47,330 bases of DNA from Alphaproteobacteria bacterium (GTDB lineage: Bacteria; Pseudomonadota; Alphaproteobacteria; Caulobacterales; Maricaulaceae), in the NCBI GenBank assembly GCA_016124665.1, contig WGNH01000040.1:1-47330 (forward strand), written 5' to 3'. A model generated the notes under the pieces. That model had not been told where the DNA came from, did no database searches, and saw nothing but the letters and a program-made list of their open reading frames with translations. Of the stretch, positions 33,056-42,512 are shown piece by piece (the first letter of the stretch is position 1; each line of letters begins with the position of its first letter). The position numbers and the translations under genes are program-made.

Positions 33056-33771
33056 GCGGCAAACGCCCGGGCGATGACCGTCTCGCACCAGTCCGGCACG
33101 GTCGCCGTCGCCCTGCCGTAAAGGGTGTGATGGAAATTGTGCCCGCTTTCGCCCGCTTCCAGCGAGAGTTCCCAGGTCTCTGCCCCGGCGCGCGCTGCCT
33201 CTTCGGCAAAGCCGGCGGCCGGCCAGACGGCGCCGGAGGTTCCGATGGCGGCGAAATGCGTGGTGCGGCTTAAACGCTCGAATATCTCTTCCATGCCCAT
33301 CGGCATTTCCCCGAACCAGACGACATGCGGCCGCAACCGGCCCTCGCGGCCGCAGGCCTGACAGCTCATCGCGATCGACAGATCGGCGGTGCACGCCGTG
33401 AGGCCGCCACAGGCGGCGCAGCGGGCCCGCAGGAGTTCACCATGCATGTGGATGAGGCGTTCCGACCCGGCGCGCGCGTGCAGATCATCAATATTCTGTG
33501 TGACCAGCAGGAATTCGCCGCCCGAGCGCACCCAGGCCGCTTCCAGCGTGGCCAGCGCGGTGTGGGCGGCATTGGGCTGTGCGTCCAGCAATCCCTTGCG
33601 GCGCGCATTGTAGAAGGCGTGAACCATGACGGGGTCTTCGGCAAAGCCTTCCGGCGTGGCCAGCTTCTGCCAGTCGAATTGTGACCAGATGCCGTCCGTA
33701 TCCCGGAAAGTGCCCAGCCCGGATTCAGCGGAAATACCGGCACCGGTCAGTATGAGAAGCGATGGTGTCAT
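33052..33771 (-). CDS. cobB: Sirtuin, NAD-dependent protein deacylase (CobB-like)
   Basis: 239 residues. NAD site LTGAGISAESGLGTFRD; catalytic His in LIHMHGELLRARC after VTQNIDDLHARAGS; a zinc ribbon with CAACGG and CQACGREG. The YxxR motif of desuccinylating class III sirtuins is present in AFYNARRKGLL. It therefore probably removes acetyl or succinyl groups from lysines. The start MTPSLLILTGAG is at 33771. It leads a tight operon with the two TPR-sulfotransferases; the reason for this link is unknown. Confidence 0.94.
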   Translation of the reverse strand: MTPSLLILTGAGISAESGLGTFRDTDGIWSQFDWQKLATPEGFAEDPVMVHAFYNARRKGLLDAQPNAAHTALATLEAAWVRSGGEFLLVTQNIDDLHARAGSERLIHMHGELLRARCAACGGLTACTADLSIAMSCQACGREGRLRPHVVWFGEMPMGMEEIFERLSRTTHFAAIGTSGAVWPAAGFAEEAARAGAETWELSLEAGESGHNFHHTLYGRATATVPDWCETVIARAFAA

Positions 33772-33788
33772 GGGGCGCAGTCTGCCGT

Positions 33789-33824
33789 CCCGCTGCGGCG
33801 AGGCCAACCGCAAGCGGCAGCGGG
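33789..33824. repeat. Nested inverted repeat upstream of the sirtuin gene
   Basis: CCCGCTGC (33789-33796) pairs with GCAGCGGG (33817-33824), enclosing CCGCAAGCGG. It has no T-run. It lies in the 116-bp gap between queG and the sirtuin operon; it could be an RNA hairpin in the leader or a chance GC-rich fold. Confidence 0.4.
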
Positions 33825-33887
33825 CTTTCAAGGCTGTCCCTGTCCCCGCAAAGGCCGTGTCCGCGGCAGACACATCGGGGCACCGGG

Positions 33888-34902
<1,015 letters not shown>

Positions 34903-34922
<20 letters not shown>

Positions 34923-35568
34923 AATGCTTTGATGGCGGGACGCCGGGCAAGCGGTCATTGAGCAGGCCGCGGAAGGCGGGGCGGCATTTGATACGGGTAT
35001 ACCAGGCCTTCACCGCCGGGAATTCCTCGAAGGGCGCATCGCCGAGATAATCCGCGCAGGAGAGATGCGCCGCGCCGACAATATCGGCATAGGTGAAACG
35101 GGGGCCGGCCAGCCCGTCGCGCTCGTCCAGAAGGCCTGTCAGATAATCCATGTGCCAGCGCAGATGATCGCGGCCATCGCGGATCGCCTGCGGGTCGGGG
35201 GCGCCGAGCGATTGCGCCCGCTTTTCCAGCTTTTCATGCAGCAGATAGGCGTTGACCTCGCCATCATATTTCAGCTCGAACCAGCCCATCAGGCGGCGCA
35301 CTTCGGCGCGCTCCACCGCACCGCGCGGCATCAGCGGCTGTCCGGGATAAGCGTCCTCGAGATATTCCAGCACCGGGCGCATCTCGGCGATGGCGGCGCC
35401 ATTGTCCTGCAGGACCGGCAGGCCACCGGCCGGATTGAGACGGAAGAGGGGTTCCGGCCTGAGCCAGGGGCGTTCTTCCTCGAGATCGAAATCCAGCTCC
35501 TTTTCCGCGAGCGCAAAACGCGCCGCGCGGGATCCGGGATCAAGGGGCCAGTGGTGAAGCCGTCGCAT
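34903..35568 (-). CDS. Glutathione S-transferase family protein
   Basis: 221 residues. The N-terminal thioredoxin-like domain starts [20 protein letters not shown], with the cis-Pro motif [16 protein letters not shown] for glutathione binding. The C-terminal helical domain has [20 protein letters not shown], the N-capping box region of GSTs. The catalytic residue is probably Ser14, but Cys-type chemistry is absent. It overlaps queG, giving a GST-queG operon. The substrate is unknown. Confidence 0.9.
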
Positions 35569-35599
35569 GGCGTCAGGCTAGGGTGATTTTGCGCCGCGA

Positions 35600-36580
35600 T
35601 TAAGTGTCTTTGGCTGTATCCGGTTCATTTTCCGAGCGGAAGAAATCCAGACCGTGGGGTTCGGCTTTCCCGTGCGGGTCGGCATGGATGAGGATATCTG
35701 CCGCCGGATAGCGTTCCAGCAGGCGTTTTTCAGCCGCGACGACGATTTCATGCGCCGCTTCCAGCGTCAGCCTGGCGTCGAGATCCATGTGCATCTGGAT
35801 GTGGATGAGCGGGCCGGCGGCTCTTGTGCGGACCTGGTGCACGTCAATGACACGCGGGTCGTCCTCCGCAATCTCGATGATGCGGCGGCGTTCCCGGTCC
35901 GGCAATTCCTGGTCCAGAAGATGGGTGAGCGCGCCGCGCCCGACCTGGATGGCGGACCAGAACAGCCAGAGGGCGACACCGGCGCCGATGATCGGGTCAG
36001 CCACGGGTATGGACAGGAAGGCGGCTGCGCCGATCCCGGCAATGACGGCAAAATTGGAGGCCAGATCGGCGGCGTAGTGGGCGCGGTCGCCTTTCACCGC
36101 GACCGAGCCGGTCTGTTTCACGGCCTGGGTCTGGGCCCAGACAAGGCCGACGGTGAGCACGATGGAAAGCACCATGACGGCGATCGCCCAGCCGCCATTC
36201 AGCACCGGGCGCGGTTCGACAAAGTGCCGCCAGGCTTCGTTCAGGAGCAGCACGGCGGAGATGGCAATGAACAGCGCTTGCAGGAAGCTGGCAAATGCCT
36301 CCGCCTTGCCATGGCCGTAACGGTGTTCGAGGTCTGCCGGTGCCGCGGCATAGCGGACAGCCAGGAAGGTGGTGATGGACGCGGCCAGATCCAGCGCGGA
36401 ATCCGCGAGGGACGCCAGCAGGGCGACCGAGCCGGAGGCGATCCAGGCGGCGAGCTTGGTGATGACGAGCGTGGTCGCGACGAGCACGGACAATGTGGTC
36501 GCACGGCTGGTGATCTTGCGGGCCTCGCCGGGGTCCATGCGGCCCGGACCGGCGTCGTGATGGGAATGATCGTGTGGCAT
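35600..36580 (-). CDS. Cation diffusion facilitator (FieF-like) metal exporter
   Basis: 326-residue CDF transporter that exchanges Zn2+/Fe2+ (or related metals) for protons in the inner membrane. His-rich start MPHDHSHHD. The transport site is DxxxD in SLADSALDLAAS and HxxxD in AHYAADLASNF, the Asp/His set of FieF. The cytoplasmic C-terminal domain has VRTRAAGPLIHIQMHMDLD and DILIHADPHGKAEPHG, with binding His/Asp residues. About six membrane helices. Metal choice cannot be settled by eye. Confidence 0.93.
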   Translation of the reverse strand: MPHDHSHHDAGPGRMDPGEARKITSRATTLSVLVATTLVITKLAAWIASGSVALLASLADSALDLAASITTFLAVRYAAAPADLEHRYGHGKAEAFASFLQALFIAISAVLLLNEAWRHFVEPRPVLNGGWAIAVMVLSIVLTVGLVWAQTQAVKQTGSVAVKGDRAHYAADLASNFAVIAGIGAAAFLSIPVADPIIGAGVALWLFWSAIQVGRGALTHLLDQELPDRERRRIIEIAEDDPRVIDVHQVRTRAAGPLIHIQMHMDLDARLTLEAAHEIVVAAEKRLLERYPAADILIHADPHGKAEPHGLDFFRSENEPDTAKDT

Positions 36581-36695
36581 CGTATCTGTTATGACGCGAT
36601 GTGGAATACAGCGTCAAACGGCATGTTTGCGACGGATACTGATTTACAGCACGTTTTTCTTGCGCCGACCCGTCTTGCTGCGCGAAGATGCTGGA

Positions 36696-37382
36696 ATGAG
36701 ATATTCCTTACCTGTCCTCGCTCTCGCCCTGGGCCTCGCGGCCTGCGGCTCCACCAATGACCAGGCCCCGGCTTTTCGCGGCGGGGCTGGCGGCGATGCT
36801 GCCTATGGACGCGGATTGCGCGCGCTGGACGGGGGCAATATCGAACAGGCGAATGAATATTTTGCCTGCGCGGCGCAGTTTGGCGGCGGTTATGAAGTGG
36901 CGTGGTATTATGCCGGCACGACCGCGCTGGACCTGGCCGAGGCCGGGGGACCGGATGCCGGGGCCTACCGCGAGGATGGCGAGTTTTATCTGACGACATC
37001 GGGCAATGCCGGCTGGGGCGCCTCACAGGCGGCTCTGGCGCGCTATTATCATGATCTCGGCAATGCCGAAGAAGCGGTCTACTGGACCATGCTCTACACC
37101 AATAATGTGCGGGAGATGTCTCTGGGCCTGACGCGGATGGAGACCGATCTGATCACCGAGATCCGGGACAGTGTGTCTGCGGAGACATTTGCGGAAATCC
37201 AGGGCCGCGCCGTGCGGTTTGTTCCGGAACCGATTCCGGCGGGGCGTCCGGGTGAGGAATGCAATGCCGCTATCCAGGGGGATCGCGAGCGCGAAGAGAG
37301 CGACCGGCCGCAACGCCCGATCCGTCCGCAGCGCACCTCTCCGCCGGGCTCGCAACGCCGCCAGCCGGGATCGCCCTATTAG
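36696..37382 (+). CDS. Lipoprotein with TPR/Sel1-like helical repeats
   Basis: 228 residues. Lipobox LAAC in MRYSLPVLALALGLAACG. The mature part has helical-repeat-like sequence (YGRGLRALDGGNIEQANEYF, AALARYYHDLGNAEEAVYW) resembling Sel1/TPR units, then an Arg/Pro-rich C-terminal tail (RPQRPIRPQRT). The start at 36696 gives the signal peptide; the longer frame is non-coding in character. The RBS is weak. Function unknown. Convergent with the ACR3 gene, with 3 bp between stops. Confidence 0.75.
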   Translation: MRYSLPVLALALGLAACGSTNDQAPAFRGGAGGDAAYGRGLRALDGGNIEQANEYFACAAQFGGGYEVAWYYAGTTALDLAEAGGPDAGAYREDGEFYLTTSGNAGWGASQAALARYYHDLGNAEEAVYWTMLYTNNVREMSLGLTRMETDLITEIRDSVSAETFAEIQGRAVRFVPEPIPAGRPGEECNAAIQGDREREESDRPQRPIRPQRTSPPGSQRRQPGSPY

Positions 37383-37385
37383 GGT

Positions 37386-38468
37386 TCAGCCCCGGGCAAA
37401 TCCGGCTTTCGTGCGGTTGGCGATGGCGACCAGTGACAGCATGACCGGCACTTCCACCAGCACGCCGACCACAGTGGCCAGCGCGGCGCCGGAATTCAGC
37501 CCATAAAGGCCGATAGCGACGGCAACTGCCAGTTCAAAGAAGTTGGACGTGCCGATCAGCGCGCAGGGCGCAGCGATGGCATGGGGTGATTTCAGCGCCC
37601 AGGCTGCGCCATAGGCGAGGAAGAATATGCCATAGGTCTGGATCAGCAGCGGCACGGCGATCATGGCGATCAGCAGGGGCTGTTCCAGAATGACATCGCC
37701 CTGGAAACCGAAAAGCAGGACCACGGTCAGGAGCAGGCCGGCGGCCGACAGGGGTTTGATCCGGTCCGAGAAGCGTTCCAGGCGCTGTTCGCCCTGCGTC
37801 TTGCCTCCGCGCAACAGCAGGGAACGGGTGGCAATCCCCGCCGCGAACGGTGCGGCGACGAAAAGCCCGGCCGAGAGAAGCAGGGTTTCCCACGGCACGG
37901 TCAGCCCGGTCACGCCAAGCAGAAAGCCGACGATCGGGGCGAAGGCGATGATCATGATCAGATCATTCACCGTGACCTGAAGCAGGGTATATTCGGCATC
38001 TCCGCCGGTTAGGCGTGACCAGACAAAGACCATGGCGGTGCAGGGAGCGGCGCCCAGAATGATCAGCCCGGCGATATATTGTTCGGCATCGGCGCTCTCC
38101 ATGAAGGGCGCAAACACATATCGGAAAAAGACAATGCCCAGTGCGGCCATGGTGAAGGGCTTGATGGCCCAGTTGACGATGATGGTGATGAGCAGGCCTT
38201 TGGGCCGGTCCCCGATGCGGGCGAGACTGGCCGGATCGATATTGACCATCATCGGATAGATCATCACCCAGATCAGCACACCGACGGCGAGATTGACCGA
38301 GGCGATTTCCAGCGTGCTGAGGAAAGCGAAGGCGCCGGGGACCAGATTGCCGAGCAGCAGGCCGAGGCCGATGGCGCCGGCCACCCAGACCGAGAGCCAG
38401 CCCTCGAACAGACCCATGCGCGTATCCGGCGCGCCAGGTGCGGCGACGGGTTCGGGACCGGGCGTCAT
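37386..38468 (-). CDS. acr3: ACR3-family arsenite efflux transporter
   Basis: 360-residue inner-membrane As(III)/H+ antiporter of the Acr3 (BASS-like) family with about ten helices. Diagnostic parts: [34 protein letters not shown], the conserved Cys in [30 protein letters not shown] and [17 protein letters not shown]. It exports the arsenite made by ArsC. Its start overlaps the arsC stop by 4 bp, within arsR-arsC-acr3. Confidence 0.96.
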   Translation of the reverse strand: MTPGPEPVAAPGAPDTRMGLFEGWLSVWVAGAIGLGLLLGNLVPGAFAFLSTLEIASVNLAVGVLIWVMIYPMMVNIDPASLARIGDRPKGLLITIIVNWAIKPFTMAALGIVFFRYVFAPFMESADAEQYIAGLIILGAAPCTAMVFVWSRLTGGDAEYTLLQVTVNDLIMIIAFAPIVGFLLGVTGLTVPWETLLLSAGLFVAAPFAAGIATRSLLLRGGKTQGEQRLERFSDRIKPLSAAGLLLTVVLLFGFQGDVILEQPLLIAMIAVPLLIQTYGIFFLAYGAAWALKSPHAIAAPCALIGTSNFFELAVAVAIGLYGLNSGAALATVVGVLVEVPVMLSLVAIANRTKAGFARG

Positions 38469-38953
38469 GATTTTCCGATCCGGGCTGTGGCGCGGCGCAG
38501 GGCGAGCCGGTCGAGCGAGTCCATGGGCAGGTTGACGAAAGCTTCGATGCGGCGGGCCAGAGCCTTGTAGGTATTGAGGAAAGCAACGCGTTTTTCGGCA
38601 TCGCTACCGGTCACGGCGGCGGGATCGGGCAGGCCCCAATGGGCGGTCACAGGCTCTCCCGGCCAGACCGGGCAGGATTCCGCCGCAGCGGAATCACAGA
38701 CGGTGAAGACAAAGTCGATATTTGCGGCATCCGCGCCGCCGGCTGCGAATTCATTCCAGTTCTTCGACCGCAGGCCGGACGTGTCATACTCCAGAGAGTC
38801 CAGCAATTCGAGGGCGAAGGGATTGACCTGTCCGGCCGGCAGGGAGCCGGCGGACATCGCATGGAAGCGGCCCTGGCCGAGCCGGTTCATCAGGCATTCG
38901 GCAAGGATGGAGCGCGCCGAATTGCCGGTACAGAGAAACAGAACGGATTTCAT
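38465..38953 (-). CDS. arsC: Arsenate reductase, low-MW phosphatase (thioredoxin) type
   Basis: 162 residues. P-loop CTGNSARS (CX5R) and a redox Cys pair in [17 protein letters not shown]. It reduces arsenate to arsenite via an intramolecular disulfide cascade, recycled by thioredoxin or glutathione. The start [15 protein letters not shown] at 38953 overlaps the arsR stop (ATGA). It is a different fold from the ArsC-like protein at 6.1 kb, so the genome has two unrelated arsenate reductase types. Confidence 0.95.
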   Translation of the reverse strand: MKSVLFLCTGNSARSILAECLMNRLGQGRFHAMSAGSLPAGQVNPFALELLDSLEYDTSGLRSKNWNEFAAGGADAANIDFVFTVCDSAAAESCPVWPGEPVTAHWGLPDPAAVTGSDAEKRVAFLNTYKALARRIEAFVNLPMDSLDRLALRRATARIGKS

Positions 38954-39288
38954 CGGGTTGAGTCCGGTTGAGTGACCGGGATCGGTGTGCCGCACAATTC
39001 CGGGCGGCCGCGGCAGCAATCACGGACCAGAAAACCGACAATGGACTGCACGGTTTCGGCCTGGACGGAATAGAGGATGGTGCGCGATTCGCGGCGCGAC
39101 CGGATGAGACCGCTGCGCTGCAATATCTGCAGATGCGATGTCAGCGTCGAGGGCGGGATGTCCAGCTCGAGTGCCAGCACGCCGGCGCTGATGGCCTCCG
39201 GCGCGGACCGCAACAGGCGGCGGAACAGGGCAAGGCGGGTTTCGTGCCCGAGAGCAGAGAAAATTCCGGTGGCTTCTGTCAATTCCAT
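38950..39288 (-). CDS. arsR: ArsR-family repressor
   Basis: 112-residue winged-helix repressor. HTH region AGVLALELDIPPSTLTSHLQ with ILQRSGLIRSRRESRTILYS as wing. A C-terminal cysteine cluster (RDCCRGRPELCG) is a likely As(III)-binding triad, like the C-terminal type of ArsR and unlike the CxC helix-3 type. It represses its own operon; arsenite binding releases it. The start codon lies inside a perfect inverted repeat. Confidence 0.95.
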   Translation of the reverse strand: MELTEATGIFSALGHETRLALFRRLLRSAPEAISAGVLALELDIPPSTLTSHLQILQRSGLIRSRRESRTILYSVQAETVQSIVGFLVRDCCRGRPELCGTPIPVTQPDSTR

Positions 39289-39312
39289 ATTTCGAGTATA
39301 TTCGAAATATGG
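39285..39312. promoter_or_regulatory. ArsR operator: perfect 11-bp inverted repeat over the arsR start
   Basis: CCATATTTCGA (39285-39295), 6-bp spacer GTATAT, TCGAAATATGG (39302-39312). The arms are exactly complementary. The arsR ATG (39286-39288) is inside the left arm, so bound ArsR would cover the start and immediate upstream DNA. Confidence 0.85.
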
Positions 39313-39362
39313 AAAGGGAAAAGCGGATTTTCCGGTGTCCCCGGGTCAGCGTCCGGGCCCGG

Positions 39363-39917
39363 TCAGGCCCTGCGGCGGAAAACGGCGACCTCGCCGGCAA
39401 TGGTTTCGTCCAGACGCCAGGCCATGTCGTGGCTGAGCTGTCTGAACAGGGTTTTTCCGAACTCGTCATCAATACCCTCGACAAAAAGCAGGCCGCCGGT
39501 TTTCAGACGGCTGAGCGCATGGCGGAAATGAGCGGCGAGCACGGCCAGCGATGCGGTTTTCGACAGCCAGACGGTGTCGACCTCGCCGGCGGAACCGGAA
39601 TGACCAATGCTGGCAAAGACCCGCAGACGCGAGGCGCTGCAGCCGCGCAACTGGCAGATGGCTTCCACGGTTTCAGCCGACGCGGCCGGGGCGACCAGAT
39701 GGTGAAACACGCCGCGGTCGAGAAAGGCCGCCGCGACACCGTCGGACACGCCCAGCTGCAAGACCTTGTCTCCTGCGTGTGCGGTTTCGCCGAGATAATC
39801 CTCGAGCGCGGCATCCAGCGGACCCCGGCGGCGCAGGGCAGAGCGCTGCATCCGGCGCAAGGGCGAAGCGAGGCGGGTCAGGAATGACGGGGCAAAAGCG
39901 GTATCGACAGCGGCCAT
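39363..39917 (-). CDS. Putative class I methyltransferase-like protein
   Basis: 184 residues. A possible SAM-binding motif is present (DKVLQLGVSDGVAAAFLDRG), followed by alternating strands and helices and ending RLDETIAGEVAVFRRR. The acidic residues expected after motif I are not obvious, so it may be a degenerate or unusual Rossmann-fold protein. The start MAAVDTAFAPS at 39917 has GGGA upstream. It is just upstream of the ars operator on the same strand, but the operator lies between them. Function uncertain. Confidence 0.65.
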   Translation of the reverse strand: MAAVDTAFAPSFLTRLASPLRRMQRSALRRRGPLDAALEDYLGETAHAGDKVLQLGVSDGVAAAFLDRGVFHHLVAPAASAETVEAICQLRGCSASRLRVFASIGHSGSAGEVDTVWLSKTASLAVLAAHFRHALSRLKTGGLLFVEGIDDEFGKTLFRQLSHDMAWRLDETIAGEVAVFRRRA

Positions 39918-40043
39918 GATCGTCCCAATCGTGTACAGTGTGTTAACGTTGGAACATTCCCTCGCAAGGCGAAGGCCAAGTCTTGCCAAGAGGTTAATGC
40001 CGATCCGGCTTGCACGTCCGGCCGGTCGTGCGATGAATACGGG

Positions 40044-40895
40044 ATGGAATATGCCTATGCCCCGCCCAGTGACGATATGAGCCGTCATATCGTGGACCGC
40101 CTGATCGAGGAGCGCGCGCCGCGCCTGATCACGCGTCCGCGCCTGTGGGCGGCCATCCGCCAGTTCGGGTTTCCGATGCTGGGCTATCAAAAAGCCGTGG
40201 CCATTGCCGATGCCATTGCCGAAAGGTCCGGCGACGAGACGCTGCGCTGGGTCAGCGAGTATCTGCAATTGCGGCCGCAGCCGGTGAATCTGGATGTGGT
40301 GCCGGACAAGGGCGGGTGTGTGGTAATTGCCAACCATCCCGGCGGGATTGCCGATGGTGTGGCGGTCTGGGACACGCTGCGGGAAAAACGCCCGGATGTC
40401 TGCTTCTTTGCCAACCGGGATGCCTTGCGGGTCAGCCCGGGCCTTTCAGACCTGATCATTCCGGTGGAATGGCGGCAGAATTTCCGCAGCCGGGAGAATG
40501 CGCGCGAGACACTGCGTTCAGCGCTGGATGCGTTCAAGTCGGACCGCTGCGTGGTGATTTTCCCGGCCGGCCGGATGGCGGAATGGAACTGGAAGCGCTT
40601 CACGCTGGATGAAAAACCCTGGGCCCCGACAGCCGTCAGTTTTGCGCGCCGCTTCAGACAGCCCATCATTCCGCTCGGCGTCGCCCAGCGTATGCCGATC
40701 CTCTATTACGCGCTGGCCCAGGTGCATACCGAGCTGAAGGACATGACCGTGTTTCACGGCTTCATGGGCAAGAAGGGCGCACATTATCCCCTGCGTTTCG
40801 GCGACCCGATTGATCCCGCCACCCTGCCGGAAAGCGAGGCGGAAGCGACGGCGCTGGTCCGGGCAGCGTGCGAACAGCTGGCGTGGCAGCGCTAG
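40044..40895 (+). CDS. Phospholipid/glycerol acyltransferase family protein
   Basis: 283 residues (or 272 from the ATG at 40077). Acyltransferase motif NHPGGIADG has HX5D spacing, as in the OlsB/haemolysin-like group, and differs from the HX4D of PlsC. Motif III-like VIFPAGRMAEW and motif IV-like FRQPIIPLGV are present. It probably acylates a lysolipid or related acceptor at the inner membrane, using acyl-ACP or acyl-CoA. It lacks a clear TM helix. The exact product is unknown. Confidence 0.85.
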   Translation: MEYAYAPPSDDMSRHIVDRLIEERAPRLITRPRLWAAIRQFGFPMLGYQKAVAIADAIAERSGDETLRWVSEYLQLRPQPVNLDVVPDKGGCVVIANHPGGIADGVAVWDTLREKRPDVCFFANRDALRVSPGLSDLIIPVEWRQNFRSRENARETLRSALDAFKSDRCVVIFPAGRMAEWNWKRFTLDEKPWAPTAVSFARRFRQPIIPLGVAQRMPILYYALAQVHTELKDMTVFHGFMGKKGAHYPLRFGDPIDPATLPESEAEATALVRAACEQLAWQR

Positions 40896-40907
40896 GCCCG
40901 GTATCCG

Positions 40908-41930
40908 TCAGGTATCGTCCGGCCCGGTCGCTGGGGTGCGGGGCGACAGGTCGATGTCGTCGCCGTCCGGAATTCCTCTGGTAATAGCCAGCCGCTCACC
41001 TGTGTCCGCATCGTGCATGACAATGGCATCCAGGCCGGGCAGGGTCGCATAGAGGCGGCGGCTCTCCACATCCAGTGCCATGCCGAGCACAAAACCGCCG
41101 AGTGCGATCACCTGCTCGACCTCACCGGTTTCGATACTGATCGCCGCCAGATCATGTTCCATGAGGCGCGCCACCCAGACCACATTGCGCACAGGGTCCT
41201 CGGCGAGGGCGATGGGAAAGCGCCCCTGCGTTTCGTGACAAAACGCGATGGCCCGCTCCGGCAGGTTAATGGCGCAAAACCGCGCCTCGCCCCCCGTGGC
41301 GACCCACAGACGGCCGGCATCGGACGAGGCGGCCAGCGCCTCCGCGCCATTGCCGACATGGATCGTCGTCATCGTACCATCGGGATCAATGAAATGGATT
41401 TCGCCCGTGCCGGGATTCGATGCGGCCAGCGTCTCGCCATCCGGCATCAGCATGACCTTGTGAACCCCTTCCCCGAGCCGGTGACGCGCAATGACGCTGC
41501 CGGTGTCCAATGCGATCTCGATGATGCTGCCGTCCACTTCACACGTCACCCACAGCCGCTGTCCTGCCGGATCAATATCCGCCCCGTGCGGCCTGGCGCA
41601 GTTCTCCAGCGGTCGCAAAATCGACTCGCCGGATGCCAGATCGATGGTGAAATAGCCAAGGCTATCGACCGCCCCCCAGCCGGCCCCTGCGCCGGTTTCC
41701 GGGTCGCGATCGCGGAAACGGCCGAAATGCGGACTGATCACGGTTTGAGAACCGGGTATGATCTCGACATCATTGACGCCTTGTGCGGCATCGTGCCGGG
41801 ACCGGACTTCCAGTGTTTCGGCATCCATGACGACAATCTCGCCGCCATAGCGTGAGGCGGCGACCAGTACGCCGCCGCTATCCGGCACAGCACTGGATTG
41901 AAGGACAAGGCCAAGAAGTAGCGAAAGCAT
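40908..41930 (-). CDS. Secreted YncE-like beta-propeller protein
   Basis: 340 residues. Signal-like N-terminus MLSLLLGLVLQSSAVPDSGG. Repeated propeller blades: VLVAASRYGGEIVVMDAETL, PAGQRLWVTCEVDGSIIEIA, PDGETLAASNPGTGEIHFID and AGRLWVATGGEARFC, the YVTN/YncE pattern. Such proteins bind ligands or DNA, or are periplasmic scaffolds. RBS GAGGAG lies before the ATG. The precise role is unknown. Confidence 0.82.
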   Translation of the reverse strand: MLSLLLGLVLQSSAVPDSGGVLVAASRYGGEIVVMDAETLEVRSRHDAAQGVNDVEIIPGSQTVISPHFGRFRDRDPETGAGAGWGAVDSLGYFTIDLASGESILRPLENCARPHGADIDPAGQRLWVTCEVDGSIIEIALDTGSVIARHRLGEGVHKVMLMPDGETLAASNPGTGEIHFIDPDGTMTTIHVGNGAEALAASSDAGRLWVATGGEARFCAINLPERAIAFCHETQGRFPIALAEDPVRNVVWVARLMEHDLAAISIETGEVEQVIALGGFVLGMALDVESRRLYATLPGLDAIVMHDADTGERLAITRGIPDGDDIDLSPRTPATGPDDT

Positions 41931-42017
41931 GAGGCAGCTCCTCTGAGAACCGGCTCAGGCTAGACCCCGGTGTCTCGCCGGTCTTGTAAAATCGTGCCCG
42001 GGACGTAGTGACCGTGG

Positions 42018-42398
42018 TCAGCGATGCTGGTCGATCAGGATCGGGTTGCCGTCCGGATCCGTCAGGGTGAAATGCGCCGGGCCTGAGCTTTCAGGATCGA
42101 TGGGCTCTCCGGTCTCCAGCCCCGCTGCGGCAAACCGTTTCTGCAGGCTGCGCACATCCTCGAAGTCCTCGAGATTCTGCGCATCCTGGTTCCAGCCCGG
42201 ATTGAAGGTCAGCATGTTCTTTTCAAACATGCCCTGGAACAGGCCGATAATCGTAGGGCCGTTCTTCAGGATCAGCCAGCCTTGTGACTGATCGCCGCCC
42301 ATTTTGGTGAAACCGAGGGTTTCATAGAAAGTTTTCGACGCCTCGATATCCTTGACGGCGAGGCTGATGGAAAATGCGCCCAGAGAGCTATGTGTCAT
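42018..42398 (-). CDS. VOC (glyoxalase/bleomycin-resistance fold) protein
   Basis: 126 residues. The start [20 protein letters not shown] is the typical VOC beta-alpha opening, and the end [17 protein letters not shown] is the closing strand with a conserved acid. A middle segment ([16 protein letters not shown]) matches a common subgroup of uncharacterised glyoxalase-like proteins. RBS AAAGGA lies 7 nt upstream. Metal-dependent chemistry is possible, but the substrate is unknown. Confidence 0.9.
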   Translation of the reverse strand: MTHSSLGAFSISLAVKDIEASKTFYETLGFTKMGGDQSQGWLILKNGPTIIGLFQGMFEKNMLTFNPGWNQDAQNLEDFEDVRSLQKRFAAAGLETGEPIDPESSGPAHFTLTDPDGNPILIDQHR

Positions 42399-42512
42399 GG
42401 CGTGTCCTTTCGCATTTGTGGGATCACGCTAGCGCAAAATGCGCGCAAGACATCACCCGAATGGGTGGAATCGACATTTCAACGTGAATCAGGCTGCGAA
42501 TGATCTGACTGT

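Noticed and set aside
33056-33394. 113-residue extension of TPR-sulfotransferase 2
   Set aside because: Arg-rich frame lying wholly inside the sirtuin gene; an out-of-frame shadow.
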